In this document: piece after piece, positions 1 to 10,088 of the stretch
How the letters are laid out: each line of letters begins with the position of its first letter
Numbering within the stretch: the stretch's first letter is position 1
NCBI GenBank assembly: GCA_963734595.1
Contig: CAVTHV010000014.1
Coordinates: 372,001 to 436,000, forward strand
DNA length: 64,000 nt
Origin: CAKKQX01 sp963734595
GTDB lineage: Bacteria > Pseudomonadota > Gammaproteobacteria > Burkholderiales > SG8-41
Direction: 5' to 3'
Program-made: the position numbers and the translations under genes
Notes under the pieces: generated by a model
What the model was told of the DNA's origin: nothing
Database searches by the model: none
The model's input: only the letters and a program-made list of their open reading frames with translations

Positions 1-472
1 GTGAGCATCAACACCGCGGCGGTGCAGAATCCGCAGCTCGTCGCCGATGCCGCTGCCCGCTACGGCTCGCAGTGTATCGTGGTGGCCGTCGACGCCAAGC
101 GCCTGGCCAACGGCGCTGCGCCGCGCTGGGAGGTATTCACCCATGGCGGACGCAAAGCCACCGGGATCGATGCGCTGGAATGGGGGCGCAAGATGGAAGC
201 GCTGGGCGCCGGGGAGATCCTGCTCACCAGCATGGATCGCGACGGCACCCGCAGCGGCTTCGATCTGGAGTCTGACGCGGGCATTTTCCGAGACGCTGGA
301 CATCCCGGTGATCGCGAGCGGCGGGGTCGGCAATCTCGACCACCTGGTCGACGGGATTCTCAAGGGCCACGCCGATGCGGTGCTCGCGGCCAGCATTTTT
401 CACTACGGCGAATACACGGTGCGTCAGGCCAAGGAGTACATGGCGCAGCATGGTATCGAGGTCAGACTTTAG
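1..472 (+). CDS. hisF: Imidazole glycerol phosphate synthase subunit HisF (5'-truncated, frameshifted)
   Basis: This is the C-terminal part of the cyclase subunit that, with HisH, makes imidazole glycerol phosphate and AICAR in histidine synthesis. The gene enters the window already open, so the N-terminal ~100 residues lie outside. Family landmarks are the strand ending in VVAVDAK, the GGRKATGIDALEW stretch, GEILLTSMDRDGT (catalytic-face Asp) and IPVIASGGVG (phosphate-binding Gly). The frame changes by one base near 271: removing one t restores DLELTRAF. It ends VRL at a TAG. hisI follows after 82 bases. Confidence 0.93.
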
Positions 473-554
473 GTAACTGAATCAATGACTGGGTTACCGG
501 AGGTGGCGCCGGGAGGGGCTGAATCCCGGCGCCGGAATCCTGTATCCTGTTGCT

Positions 555-944
555 ATGAACGACAGCTGGCTCAATAAAGTAAACTGGACTCAGGACGGTT
601 TGGTGCCCGCCGTGGCGCAGGAGGCGGGTTCAGGCCGGGTGCTGACCCTGGCGTGGATGAACCGCGAAGCGCTCATGAAAACGGCGCAGACCGGGGAGGC
701 GCATTACTGGTCGCGCTCGCGCAAGAAGCTGTGGCACAAAGGCGAGGAATCGGGGCATGTGCAGAAAGTGAGCGCGATCCGCCTCGATTGCGACGAGGAC
801 GTGATTCTGATCGAAGTGGAACAGATAGGCGGGATCGCCTGTCATACCGGGCGTCACAGCTGCTTTTTCCAGAAACTGGAGGACGGCAAGTGGGTCGCGA
901 CCGATCCCGTAATCAAGGACCCCACGGAAATCTACAGAAAATGA
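555..944 (+). CDS. hisI: Phosphoribosyl-AMP cyclohydrolase HisI
   Basis: This enzyme hydrolyses the purine ring of phosphoribosyl-AMP, the third step of histidine synthesis, in the cytosol. The 129-residue frame is intact and matches the stand-alone bacterial form. Visible signatures are WHKGEESGH near residues 60-68, LDCDED near 78-82 (Mg Asp cluster and first zinc Cys) and ACHTGRHSCFF near 95-105 (two more zinc Cys). The stop overlaps the hisE start (ATGA at 941-944), implying translational coupling. The HisE activity is encoded separately rather than fused as in E. coli HisIE. Confidence 0.96.
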   Translation: MNDSWLNKVNWTQDGLVPAVAQEAGSGRVLTLAWMNREALMKTAQTGEAHYWSRSRKKLWHKGEESGHVQKVSAIRLDCDEDVILIEVEQIGGIACHTGRHSCFFQKLEDGKWVATDPVIKDPTEIYRK

Positions 945-1259
945 TCGACGCGGAGATACTGCGGCGGCTTGGGCGAAACCATCGCCGCCCGCAAACAGGC
1001 GGATCCCTCCAGTTCCTATGTTGCGAGCCTGCTCGCGCAGGGGCAGGATGCGGTGCTCAGGAAAGTGGCGGAGGAGGCGACCGAAACGCTGCTTGCGTCC
1101 AAGGACGGTGATAAACTGCAAATTGTCCGCGAAACCGCCGATTTGTGGTTTCACTGTCTGGTGTTGCTGGCATGGCACGGACTCGGCCCGGACGACGTGC
1201 TGGCCGAGCTGCGGCGCCGCGAGGGCATTTCCGGTATCGATGAAAAGGCGTCCCGCTAA
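941..1259 (+). CDS. hisE: Phosphoribosyl-ATP pyrophosphatase HisE (frameshifted)
   Basis: HisE removes pyrophosphate from phosphoribosyl-ATP, the second step of histidine synthesis. The start is the ATG overlapping the hisI stop; it reads MIDAEILRRL and then breaks. Removing one t near 970 restores the family sequence GETIAARKQADPSSSYVASL. The rest shows the all-alpha MazG-like metal-binding core KVAEEATETLLA and ETADLWFHCLVLLA. Length after correction is ~105 residues, normal for the family. The HIT-family gene often found next in relatives is absent, and tatA follows directly. Confidence 0.92.
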
Positions 1260-1377
1260 TAATTTAATTGCGAGAAGCATTTTGGTAATGTCTAACCTTC
1301 GGGTTATGGCGGAACCCAAAGAAGTTCCGCAACAGGATCAGTGAAACTTTCCGGCATCGAGATGAAGAGGTAAAAGT

Positions 1378-1608
1378 ATGGGCTCATTAAGCATCTGGCA
1401 CTGGTTGATCGTTCTGGCGGTCGTGGTCCTGGTGTTCGGCACCAAGAAGCTGCGCAATCTGGGCGCCGATCTGGGCAGCGCCGTCAGGGGCTTCAAGGAG
1501 GGCATGAAATCCGAAGACGAAAAGTCTGTTGCGGCGAAAGCGGAAATTCCGCCTTCCACCGGCCAGACCATAGAAGGCGAAGCGAAAAAAGAAACGCCAA
1601 AAGCGTGA
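1378..1608 (+). CDS. tatA: Sec-independent translocase subunit TatA
   Basis: TatA oligomers form the transient pore of the twin-arginine pathway in the inner membrane. The 76-residue protein has one N-terminal helix (about residues 6-21), the diagnostic FGTKKLRNLGADLGSAVRGF hinge and amphipathic helix, and a charged Lys/Glu-rich tail. It is first of tatA-tatB-tatC. A likely client, the Rieske protein, is encoded 3.4 kb downstream. Confidence 0.96.
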   Translation: MGSLSIWHWLIVLAVVVLVFGTKKLRNLGADLGSAVRGFKEGMKSEDEKSVAAKAEIPPSTGQTIEGEAKKETPKA

Positions 1609-1683
1609 GGCGTAAGACTCAGGGCGTGAAGCGCAGGAACTAAATACGCCTCACTCCTTCCCCCTCTCGTTTCACAGATTCCC

Positions 1684-2113
1684 ATGTTCGACGTCGGATT
1701 TTCCGAGATCATTGTCATCGCGGTCGTGGCGCTGGTCGTGATCGGTCCCGAGCGCCTGCCCAAGGTGGCGCGCACGCTCGGGCACCTGTTCGGGCGCATG
1801 CAGCGCTACGTCAACGACGTCAAGGCTGACATCAGCCGCGAAATGCAGCTCGATGAGCTGCGTAAACTTCAAAGCAGCATGCAGGACGCGGCGCGCTCGA
1901 TCGAGCAATCGGTTACCCGGGAAATCAGCGCGGCCGAATCCGAAATGAAAAAAATCGCGGAAACACCGGCGCCGGAAACAGCGCATACGGCTGACGGGCC
2001 ATCGCCGGATACTTCACCAGCTGCCGCCCGAGGTTGTGCAATCGTCAACGGCCGCGCCGGCTTCGCCGCAGCTGGAACTGGGACTTGATCCCAAGTCGCC
2101 GAAGCAGGGCTGA
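1684..2113 (+). CDS. tatB: Sec-independent translocase subunit TatB (frameshifted near 3' end)
   Basis: TatB forms the substrate receptor with TatC. The N-terminus MFDVGFSEIIVIAVVALVVIG and the following GPERLPKVARTLG hinge are diagnostic, followed by a long amphipathic and coiled region. The frame would end at 2088 with an unlike tail. Removing one c near 2026 continues as APEVVQSSTAAPASP and stops at 2111-2113, just before tatC, which is the more credible end. The C-terminal tail is poorly conserved in the family, so this break matters little for function. Confidence 0.92.
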
Positions 2114-2139
2114 CCCGTCTCCCGCGCATTCCGGATCCC

Positions 2140-2943
2140 ATGATCGAGGATACTTTCATTTCGCATCTGGTGGAGTTGCGCGACCGGCTGATGCGCTCGC
2201 TGCTGGCGTTTGCGGTCGTCTTTCTGTGCCTGTTCCCCTGGGCCTCCGACCTTTACGACCTGCTGGCGACCCCCATGATGCACGCGCTGCCCCAAGGCAC
2301 CAAGATGATTGCCACCGGGGTGGTCACGCCGTTCCTGGTTCCGGTCAAGGTGGCGATGATGGTGGCGTTTATCATCGCGTTGCCGTACCTGCTGTATCAG
2401 GTGTGGGCATTCGTCGCTCCCGGCCTCTATGCGCATGAAAAGCGCCTGACGATACCGCTGGTGATCGCCAGCACGATCCTGTTTCTGCTGGGGATCGCAT
2501 TCTGTTACTTCTTCGTGTTCGGCGTGGTGTTCAATTTCGTCAACAGGATTGCGCCAAAAAGCATTACGGTTGCGCCGGACATCGAGAACTATCTGAGTTT
2601 CGTGCTGACCATGTTTCTCGCCTTCGGAGTGACCTTCGAGGTGCCGATCGCGGTCATCCTGCTGGTGAGGATGGGGGTGGTAACGATCCAGCAGCTGAAG
2701 GACGTGCGTCCCTATTTCATCGTCGGCGCCTTCATCGTCGCCGCAGTCGTCACGCCGCCGGACATGATGTCGCAAATATTGCTTGCGACACCTTTGTGTT
2801 TGCTTTACGAGGCCGGCATTATCGCCGCGCGTTTTGTGGGCGCGCGCAAGAAGGATGTCGACGAAGACCAGCCGCTTTCCGAGGCCGAAATGGAAAACGA
2901 ACTGGATAAAATAGAAGCCGACGAGAAAAGCCGCGGCACCTAG
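2140..2943 (+). CDS. tatC: Sec-independent translocase subunit TatC
   Basis: TatC is the six-helix membrane core that recognises twin-arginine signal peptides. The 267-residue frame is intact. It has the N-terminal FISHLVELRDRLMRS signature, the conserved periplasmic loop Pro and FVAPGLYAHEKR, and VVTPPDMMSQ before the last helices. The C-terminal cytoplasmic tail is acidic (EDQPLSEAEMENELDK). It closes the tatABC operon; the next gene is convergent. Confidence 0.97.
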   Translation: MIEDTFISHLVELRDRLMRSLLAFAVVFLCLFPWASDLYDLLATPMMHALPQGTKMIATGVVTPFLVPVKVAMMVAFIIALPYLLYQVWAFVAPGLYAHEKRLTIPLVIASTILFLLGIAFCYFFVFGVVFNFVNRIAPKSITVAPDIENYLSFVLTMFLAFGVTFEVPIAVILLVRMGVVTIQQLKDVRPYFIVGAFIVAAVVTPPDMMSQILLATPLCLLYEAGIIAARFVGARKKDVDEDQPLSEAEMENELDKIEADEKSRGT

Positions 2944-3088
2944 CCTGCGCGCCGAAACCTGCTGCGCGCTCCGGCGCGCGGCCTCCGGACGGCCATCACA
3001 AGTATTGAAGTTATCGCGTCGGCCGCCAGCACGCCTTCACGGTCGCATCCCCGCAACGGGCGGTGCCCCTGCTCAACGTTCCGGCGCG

Positions 3089-4246
<1,158 letters not shown>

Positions 4247-4304
4247 GTGAAAATGCTTTCGTGTCCGGTTCAAGTTGGAACGCTTTTATGCTGCAGGGCC
4301 AGCC

Positions 4305-4640
4305 TCAAAGAAACGCGACGAACTGGACGCCTGGCTGAACCAGTAACGGGAAGTCCCTAATTTCCAAGATTATTGCCCAAACGGCCTGCAGGTGGAAGGG
4401 CGGGCCGAAGCGCGCAGGATCGGGAGCGGCGTCACCCCGTCGCGCGAATTGCCGGACGCTGCGCTCGCGGCGGGTGCGGATGTCGTGCTGGTGCGTCACA
4501 GTTGCTGCTGGATATCCGGGGACGCGCGCCTTGCTGGCCCCCAAACTTTGCGGCCTTGCGATGTTGATGATGCAGCACTGCGGCCGATGCGCATTTCACC
4601 TGCGGCTCGAACGGGCATCCAGAGTCCCGGTCACCGTCGC
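4305..4640 (+). pseudogene. Decayed relic of Nif3/YbgI-like dinuclear metal protein
   Basis: No intact gene lies between the protease and petA, but one frame reads RDELDAWLNQ, a TAA stop at 4344, then NFQDYCPNGLQVEGR and a GVTPSRELPDAALAAGAD stretch. These are hallmark N-terminal sequences of the Nif3 family. Where functional members have a metal-binding HHGYFW the relic has RHSCCW. Homology shifts frame after about 4560 and fades by about 4640, leaving roughly a third of the usual 250 residues. Nif3 genes commonly sit beside petA in betaproteobacteria, so the position fits an ancestral copy lost in place. Confidence 0.75.
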
Positions 4641-4782
4641 CGGTTATCACGACACCAAGCAGCGGGCAGACCCCGCCGCTTGCACAGTGCGTCCACCGCA
4701 GGCTCCGCGCGGAAATCCATTGCAATTTGATGATAATTAAGTCTTTTTTTAAATTTTACTTAAATTTGCCAGGCGCTTTGTG

Positions 4783-4788
4783 TAAAAT
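4783..4788 (+). promoter_or_regulatory. Possible -10 box of the petABC promoter
   Basis: The bases upstream of petA are strikingly AT-rich for this genome. They contain TAAAAT at 4783-4788, 33 bases before the petA start, with an AT-rich tract (4738-4768) where a -35 or UP element would lie. No good -35 hexamer at 17 bp is seen, so this is a tentative call. Confidence 0.35.
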
Positions 4789-4821
4789 AGCGGTTTTTTC
4801 GCATTTTTCAGAGAACATTTC

Positions 4822-5415
4822 ATGTCTGACAAAGAGATGGATCAGCGCAAGCGGCGTTTTCTCGTCGCCGCAACCAGCGTCGCAGGCGGGGTCGCGGCCG
4901 GCGCCGTTGCCGTGCCGTTTGTCGCGAGCATGTTGCCGTCCGAGCGGGCCAAAGCCGCCGGCGCTCCGGTGGAAGTGGATATCAGCAAGATCGCCCCCGG
5001 CGAGCAGATGACCGTCGAGTGGCGCGGCAAGCCGGTATGGATCGTCCGCCGCACCCCGGCGATGCTCGAAGCCATCAAGAAAGACGACGACAAAGTCGCG
5101 GATCCGACCTCGAAAAAACTGCAGCAGCCGCCATATGCCAAGAACGAGTTCCGCTCGATCAAGCCGGATTACCTGGTGGTCGTCGGCATTTGCACGCATC
5201 TCGGCTGCTCGCCGGCCGCCAGATTCAAGGCGGAACCCGAGCCCTTCGATTCCACCTGGCAGGGCGGTTTTTATTGTCCGTGCCACGGTTCACTGTTCGA
5301 TCTCGCGGGGCGGGTTTTCAAGAACAAGCCCGCTCCGGATAACCTGGTGGTTCCGCCTTATAAATACCTGTCCGATACGCGCATCCTGATCGGCGACGAC
5401 AGCAAGGGAGCGTAA
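4822..5415 (+). CDS. petA: Ubiquinol-cytochrome c reductase Rieske iron-sulfur subunit
   Basis: This is the 2Fe-2S subunit of the cytochrome bc1 complex and transfers electrons from ubiquinol to cytochrome c1. The 197-residue protein has an N-terminal KRRFLVAATS leader with a hydrophobic stretch (about 13-37), a Tat-type signal anchor as known for bacterial Rieske proteins. Cluster ligands are in CTHLGC (Cys124, His126) and CPCHGS (Cys152, His155). It is intact, first of petABC, and separated from petB by two bases. The tatABC genes nearby would export it. Confidence 0.97.
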   Translation: MSDKEMDQRKRRFLVAATSVAGGVAAGAVAVPFVASMLPSERAKAAGAPVEVDISKIAPGEQMTVEWRGKPVWIVRRTPAMLEAIKKDDDKVADPTSKKLQQPPYAKNEFRSIKPDYLVVVGICTHLGCSPAARFKAEPEPFDSTWQGGFYCPCHGSLFDLAGRVFKNKPAPDNLVVPPYKYLSDTRILIGDDSKGA

Positions 5416-5417
5416 CG

Positions 5418-6814
5418 ATGGCCGCTACTGAAAAACAGCCGGTCACCGGCGCCGGCCCGTTCAACGGCCTTTTGACCTGGGTCGATCAGCGTTTCCCGCT
5501 GATGCAGTTGTGGAAAGAGCACCTGTCCGAGTATTACGCGCCGAAGAACTTCAACTTCTGGTACTACTTCGGTTCGCTCGCCATAGTGGTGCTGGCGCTG
5601 CAGATCGTCACCGGCATTTTCCTGGTGATGCATTACAAGCCCGACGCGACACAGGCTTTCGCCTCGGTCGAGTACATCATGCGCGACGTGCCCATGGGCT
5701 GGCTGATCCGTTACATGCATTCGACCGGCGCTTCCGCGTTTTTCATCGTCGTGTATCTGCACATGTTCCGCGGGCTGATGTACGGCTCCTATCGCCAGCC
5801 GCGCGAGCTGCTCTGGATCTTCGGCATGGTGATTTTCCTGTGCCTGATGGCGGAAGCTTTTTTCGGCTACCTGCTGCCGTGGGGGCAGATGTCGTTCTGG
5901 GGCGCGCAGGTGATCATCAACCTGTTCGATGCGCTGCCGCTGATCGGACCGGATCTCTCGCTGTGGATCCGCGGCGACTACGTGGTGTCGGACGCGACGC
6001 TTAACCGCTTCTTCTCGTTCCACGTCATCGCCATACCGCTGGTGCTGGTGGGGCTGGTTGTCGCGCACATCATGGCGCTGCACGAGGTGGGGTCCAACAA
6101 TCCCGACGGTATCGAGATCAAGAAGAACAAGGACCCGCAGACGGGCCGTCCGCTCGACGGCATCCCGTTCCACCCGTATTACACGGTGAAGGATACGCTC
6201 GGCGTGGTGGGCTTCGCCGCGGTGTTCTGCACCATCCTGTTCTTCCTGCCGGAATTCGGCGGCTATTTCCTCGAGTACAACAATTTCATCCCGGCCGACC
6301 CGCTGAAGACGCCTCCGCACATCGCGCCGGTGTGGTATTTCACGCCGTATTATTCGATTCTGCGCGCCACCACCGAAGACTTCATATGGGTGCTTGCCGC
6401 CGGCGTGATCGCGCTTGCCATACTCATCATCGTGACTGCGAAAAAACGGAACGTGAAACTCGCCACGGGGATAATCGGCGTTGTGCTGCTTGTCGGGCTG
6501 TTTACCATCGAAGCCAAGGTGTGGGGCGTCGCGCTGATGGGGGGCGCGGTAATGTTCCTTCTTCCTGCTGCCCTGGCTTGACCAAAGTCCGGTGAAGTCG
6601 ATCCGCTACAAGGGGCCGCTGTTCAAAATCGCGCTTGCGATTTTTGTGATCAACTTCTTTGTGCTCGGCTATTTACGGCACCCAGCCGGTGACCACCGGC
6701 GGCACGATCACATCCCAGTTCTGCACGATGGTCTATTTCGCATTTTTTGCGCTGATGCCGTGGTACTCGCGAATGGACAAGACCCGGCCGGAACCGCAAC
6801 GGGTCACGGGGTGA
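5418..6814 (+). CDS. petB: Cytochrome b subunit of the bc1 complex (two frameshifts)
   Basis: This is the membrane-embedded di-haem subunit holding the quinol sites. It opens with a normal N-terminus (NFWYYFGSLAIVVLALQIVTG) and shows GQMSFWGAQVI and the PEW-loop equivalent around FLPEFGGYF and WYFTPYYSILRA. The first open stretch ends early at 6581. Removing one base near 6560 gives FLLPWLDQSPVKSIRYKG, and removing one near 6673 restores GTQPVTTGGT through to the stop at 6812-6814. Corrected length is ~464 residues, with the C-terminal helices intact. Both events are +1 insertions. Confidence 0.94.
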
Positions 6815-6825
6815 GGAGCAAGCCG

Positions 6826-7579
6826 ATGAAATTCCTGAAAATACTGCTGGTCCCCGCTGATGCTTGCTTCGGTGGGCGCTTTTGCCGAAGGCGATGAGGT
6901 CAAACTCGACCGCGCGCCTATCGACGAGCACAACATCGTCTCGCTGCAGCGCGGCGCCCAGGTATTCGTCAACTACTGTCTCAACTGCCACAGCGCGAAT
7001 TACATGCGCTACAACCGGTTGAAGGACCTCGGGCTCAACGACCAGCAGATCCGCGACAACCTGATTTTCACCGGCGCCAAAATCGGCGACCTGATGAAGA
7101 TTGCGATGGATCCGAAGGACTCCAAGACATGGTTCGGCACGTCGCCGCCCGACCTCACCGTGGAGGCGCGCGCGCGCGCGTCAGGCGCCGGGTCGGGCGC
7201 CGACTGGCTGTATACCTATCTGCGCAGCTTCTACCGCGATCCGAGCCGGCCCACCGGCTGGAACAACGTCGTCTATCCCAACGTGGCCATGCCGCACGTG
7301 CTGTGGCAGCTGCAGGGCCAGCAGGTGCTGAAGGACGAGCAGGTTCCGGGCCCGGGTTACATGAAAACCGAGCAAAAACTCGTTCTGGACAAGCCGGGCA
7401 CGATGACGCCGATCGAGTACGACGAGATGGTCGCCGACCTTGTGAACTACATGACGTACATGGCCGAGCCGGCGCGCCAGGAACGCAAGACCATCGGCAT
7501 TTATGTGCTGTTGTTCCTCGGTTTGATGTTCATCTTTGCCTATCTGCTGAAGAAAGAATACTGGAAGGATGTCCACTGA
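6826..7579 (+). CDS. petC: Cytochrome c1 (one frameshift in the signal peptide)
   Basis: This is the membrane-anchored mono-haem subunit that passes electrons from Rieske to soluble cytochrome c. The start MKFLKILLVP breaks in a run of c near 6857; removing one c gives LMLASVGAFAEG, a normal signal peptide. The haem site is YCLNCH, the distal Met region lies near VVYPNVAMPH, and a C-terminal helix (TIGIYVLLFLGLMFIFAYLL) anchors it. The order petA-petB-petC is complete. Confidence 0.94.
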
Positions 7580-7643
7580 GCGTTGAGAGAGAACCAGTCG
7601 TTTTAGCCACCACCCCGTAAAGCACACCCGAGGCCCAATTATC

Positions 7644-8244
7644 ATGATGACTCTTTATTCAGGCACCAGCTGCCCGTTCAGCCAGCGCTGCCGGATTGTG
7701 CTGTACGAAAAGGGCATGGATTTCCAGATCGTCGACGTCGATCTCTTCAACAAGCCCGAAGATCTGGCGGTAATGAACCCGTACAACCAGGTGCCGGTGC
7801 TGGTCGAGCGCGATCTGATTCTCTACGAGTCGAACATCATCAACGAGTACATCGACGATCGCTTCCCGCATCCGCAACTGATGCCGGCCGATCCGGTGAT
7901 GCGCGCCAGGGCGCGGCTGTTCCTGCTACCGCTTCGAGCAGGAGATGTTCAGCCACATCGAGCCGATCGAAAAAGGCACGCAAAAGCAGGCGGAGAAGGG
8001 CCGCGCCACCATTCGCGACAGCCTGACGCAGATCGCCCCGGTGTTCGCCAAGCAGAAATTCATGCTGGGCGACGAGTTCTCGATGCTGGACGTGGCGATC
8101 GCGCCGCTGCTGTGGCGGCTCGATTACTACAATATCCAGCTGCCGAAGCAATGCGCGCCGCTGATGAAGTATGCCGAGCGGCTGTTCAGCCGCCCGGCTT
8201 TCATCGATGCCATGACCGCTTCCGAAAAGGTCATGCGAAAATAA
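7644..8244 (+). CDS. sspA: Stringent starvation protein A (frameshifted)
   Basis: SspA is a glutathione-S-transferase-fold protein that binds RNA polymerase and modulates transcription in stationary phase and starvation. The N-terminal thioredoxin-like domain reads LYSGTSCPFSQRCRIVL and NQVPVLVERDLILYESNII. One extra c near 7928 breaks the frame; the remainder continues as YRFEQEMFSHIEPIEKG to EKVMRK at the stop. Corrected length is ~199 residues, as expected. It is followed by sspB after eight bases, the usual pair downstream of petABC in this lineage. Confidence 0.94.
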
Positions 8245-8252
8245 TCGCAACG

Positions 8253-8660
8253 ATGGCCGAGCGCTCGACAAAGCCCTATCTCATCCGCGCCATTCATGAG
8301 TGGTGCTCGGACAATAATTTCACGCCGTATCTGTCGGTCAGGGTCGACGCAGAAACGCGCGTGCCGATGGAGTATGTGAAAGACGGCGAGATCGTGCTCA
8401 ACCTGAGCCATGACGCGGCCCACCGGCTTACCATCAGCAATGACTCCGTGCGGTTTGCGGCGCGGTTCAAGGGCGTGTCGCGCGAATGCTCGATTCCCAT
8501 GGAGGCCGTGATCGGCGTGTTCGCGCGTGAAAACGGCCAGGGGGTGTTTTTCCCGCCTGAAACCGCCGCGGTTGCCGCCGCCGGCACGGCTGATGAAGAC
8601 GCCCCCCCGCCTCCTGCTCCGACCAACGGCGGCAAACCCAAACTGCAGGTCGTCAAGTAA
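8253..8660 (+). CDS. sspB: ClpXP specificity-enhancing factor SspB
   Basis: SspB tethers ssrA-tagged proteins to the ClpXP protease. The 135-residue protein has the folded substrate-binding domain (KPYLIRAIHEWC, TPYLSVRVDA, SIPMEAVIGVFARENGQG), then a Pro/Ala-rich flexible linker and a basic C-terminal PKLQVVK. That matches the short ClpX-docking motif known for SspB. The start is the ATG at 8253, because the frame upstream is only an artefact of the sspA frameshift. Confidence 0.94.
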   Translation: MAERSTKPYLIRAIHEWCSDNNFTPYLSVRVDAETRVPMEYVKDGEIVLNLSHDAAHRLTISNDSVRFAARFKGVSRECSIPMEAVIGVFARENGQGVFFPPETAAVAAAGTADEDAPPPPAPTNGGKPKLQVVK

Positions 8661-8753
8661 TCCTTGTGGACGGGCGGTGCCCGCGAGTGCAACGGAGGCA
8701 CAAGACGTTGTTTTTATTGCGACGGCGGTTGGCGGCCGGCTGGCGGCGGCAGG

Positions 8754-8759
8754 TATAAT
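8754..8759 (+). promoter_or_regulatory. Consensus -10 box upstream of tRNA-Thr
   Basis: A perfect TATAAT lies 11 bases before the tRNA 5' end. TTGGCG at 8729-8734 could be a -35 with a rather long 19-base spacer. Confidence 0.45.
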
Positions 8760-8769
8760 CACCAGTTAA

Positions 8770-8844
8770 GCCGGCATAGCTCAGGGGTAGAGCAACCGCC
8801 TTGTAAGCGGTAGGTCGTCTGTTCAAATCAGACTGTCGGCACCA
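8770..8844 (+). tRNA. tRNA-Thr (anticodon TGT)
   Basis: The cloverleaf is clear: acceptor GCCGGCA pairs with TGTCGGC (one G-T pair), D-arm GCTC/GAGC, anticodon stem ACCGC/GCGGT with loop CTTGTAA (anticodon TGT, reading ACA), and T-arm GTCTG/CAGAC around TTCAAAT. The CCA end is encoded at 8842-8844. It is followed by an intrinsic terminator. Confidence 0.96.
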
Positions 8845-8852
8845 GGTGCCGC

Positions 8853-8879
8853 GGGCCTGCGACCGGCAGGCCCTTTTTA
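8853..8879 (+). terminator. Rho-independent terminator after tRNA-Thr
   Basis: A perfect 8-bp stem (GGGCCTGC / GCAGGCCC) with a 5-base loop is followed by five T residues, starting nine bases after the tRNA CCA. Confidence 0.9.
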
Positions 8880-9100
8880 TTGGGCGCAGCATGCGGCATG
8901 CGGTAAAAAAGTAATTAAAATACATGAAGTTAACAGGTCTGGCGCGAAGTCTTAAGAAACCTTTAAGAATTGCAAGGTCAAATTGGGCGGCGTTCCGCTC
9001 AGCGCGGCGCACGGTTGAAAAATCCGGTTCATGACGTATCCATGCGCCAGAAAGATGCCGTGGCATCAGGTCCGCGGCCATAAAAAATGGAGGACAGTAA

Positions 9101-10058
9101 GTGATCAAGGTTGAAAACCTGAGCAAGGCCTTTGGCCAGAAGCTCGCGGTGAACGATGTGTCGTTTACCCTCGAGCGCGGCGAAGTGCTCGGCTTTCTCG
9201 GGCCCAACGGCGCCGGCAAGTCGACCACGATGCGCATGGTGACCGGCTTCATTCCGCCGACGGCGGGAAGAATCACGGTCGGCGGTTTCGACGTGCTCGA
9301 GAACCCGATCCCGGCCAAGCGCCTGATCGGCTACCTGCCGGAGAACGCGCCCGGCTACGCCGACATGACGGTGCACGGGTTCCTGAACTTCAGCGCGGAG
9401 TTGCGCGGTATTCACGGCGAAGCCCGCAAGAAAGCGGTGAAGCGGGCGGTGGAACTGTGCTTCCTCGAAAACGTGCTGTATCAGACCATCGATACGCTGT
9501 CGAAAGGCTACAAGCACCGCACCTGCCTCGCGCAGTCGCTGGTCCACGATCCCGATATCCTGATCCTCGACGAGCCGACCGACGGGCTCGATCCCAACCA
9601 GAAACACGAGGTGCGCAACCTCATCAAGCGCATGGGCGAGAACAAGGCGATCATATTTTCGACCCATATCCTGGAAGAAGTCGAAGCGGCGTGCACGCGC
9701 GTGATCATCATCGACCGCGGCCGGATCGTCGCCAACGGCACGCCGCAGGAACTCAAGGCGCGTTCCGATTTATGCGGGCGCGGTGCATTTGTGCGCCAAA
9801 GGCGTGCCGGCGGCAACGCTGACGGAACAACTGGCGCGGGTGCGTGGCGCGGCCAAGTCGGAGGTCATTCGGGAATACGACGAGCATCGTCGAGATGCGC
9901 GTCTATGCCGACAAGGCCGCGGGAACGGCGGCAATCTGACCCGCGAGGTCGCCGAATTCGCAGCGCAGCAGAAGTGGCAGCTCGACGAGCTCCATACCGA
10001 GGAAGGCCATCTCGATGAAGTGTTCCGCAGCATCACGCTGCCTGACACGTGGCGGTGA
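9101..10058 (+). CDS. ABC transporter ATP-binding protein, GldA-like (frameshifted)
   Basis: This is the cytosolic ATPase of an ABC-2 type exporter. Walker A GPNGAGKST, signature LSKGYKHR, Walker B ILILDEPTDGLD and the H-loop FSTHILEE are all present. An extra t near 9768 breaks the frame; removing it restores RSDYAGAVHLCAKGV. A second short out-of-frame patch (about 9880-9930, where IVEMRVYADKAAG appears in another frame) implies an insertion and a nearby deletion. The true end is the TGA at 10056. It heads a four-gene set with a permease, a GldG-like protein and a DUF4340 protein. Confidence 0.88.
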
Positions 10059-10088
10059 AAGGCAACGACGGAGCGGCACGATGAATGC

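Noticed and set aside
5358..6320. Long minus-strand frame opposite cytochrome b
   Set aside because: Low-complexity composition and no homology; it is the shadow of petB.
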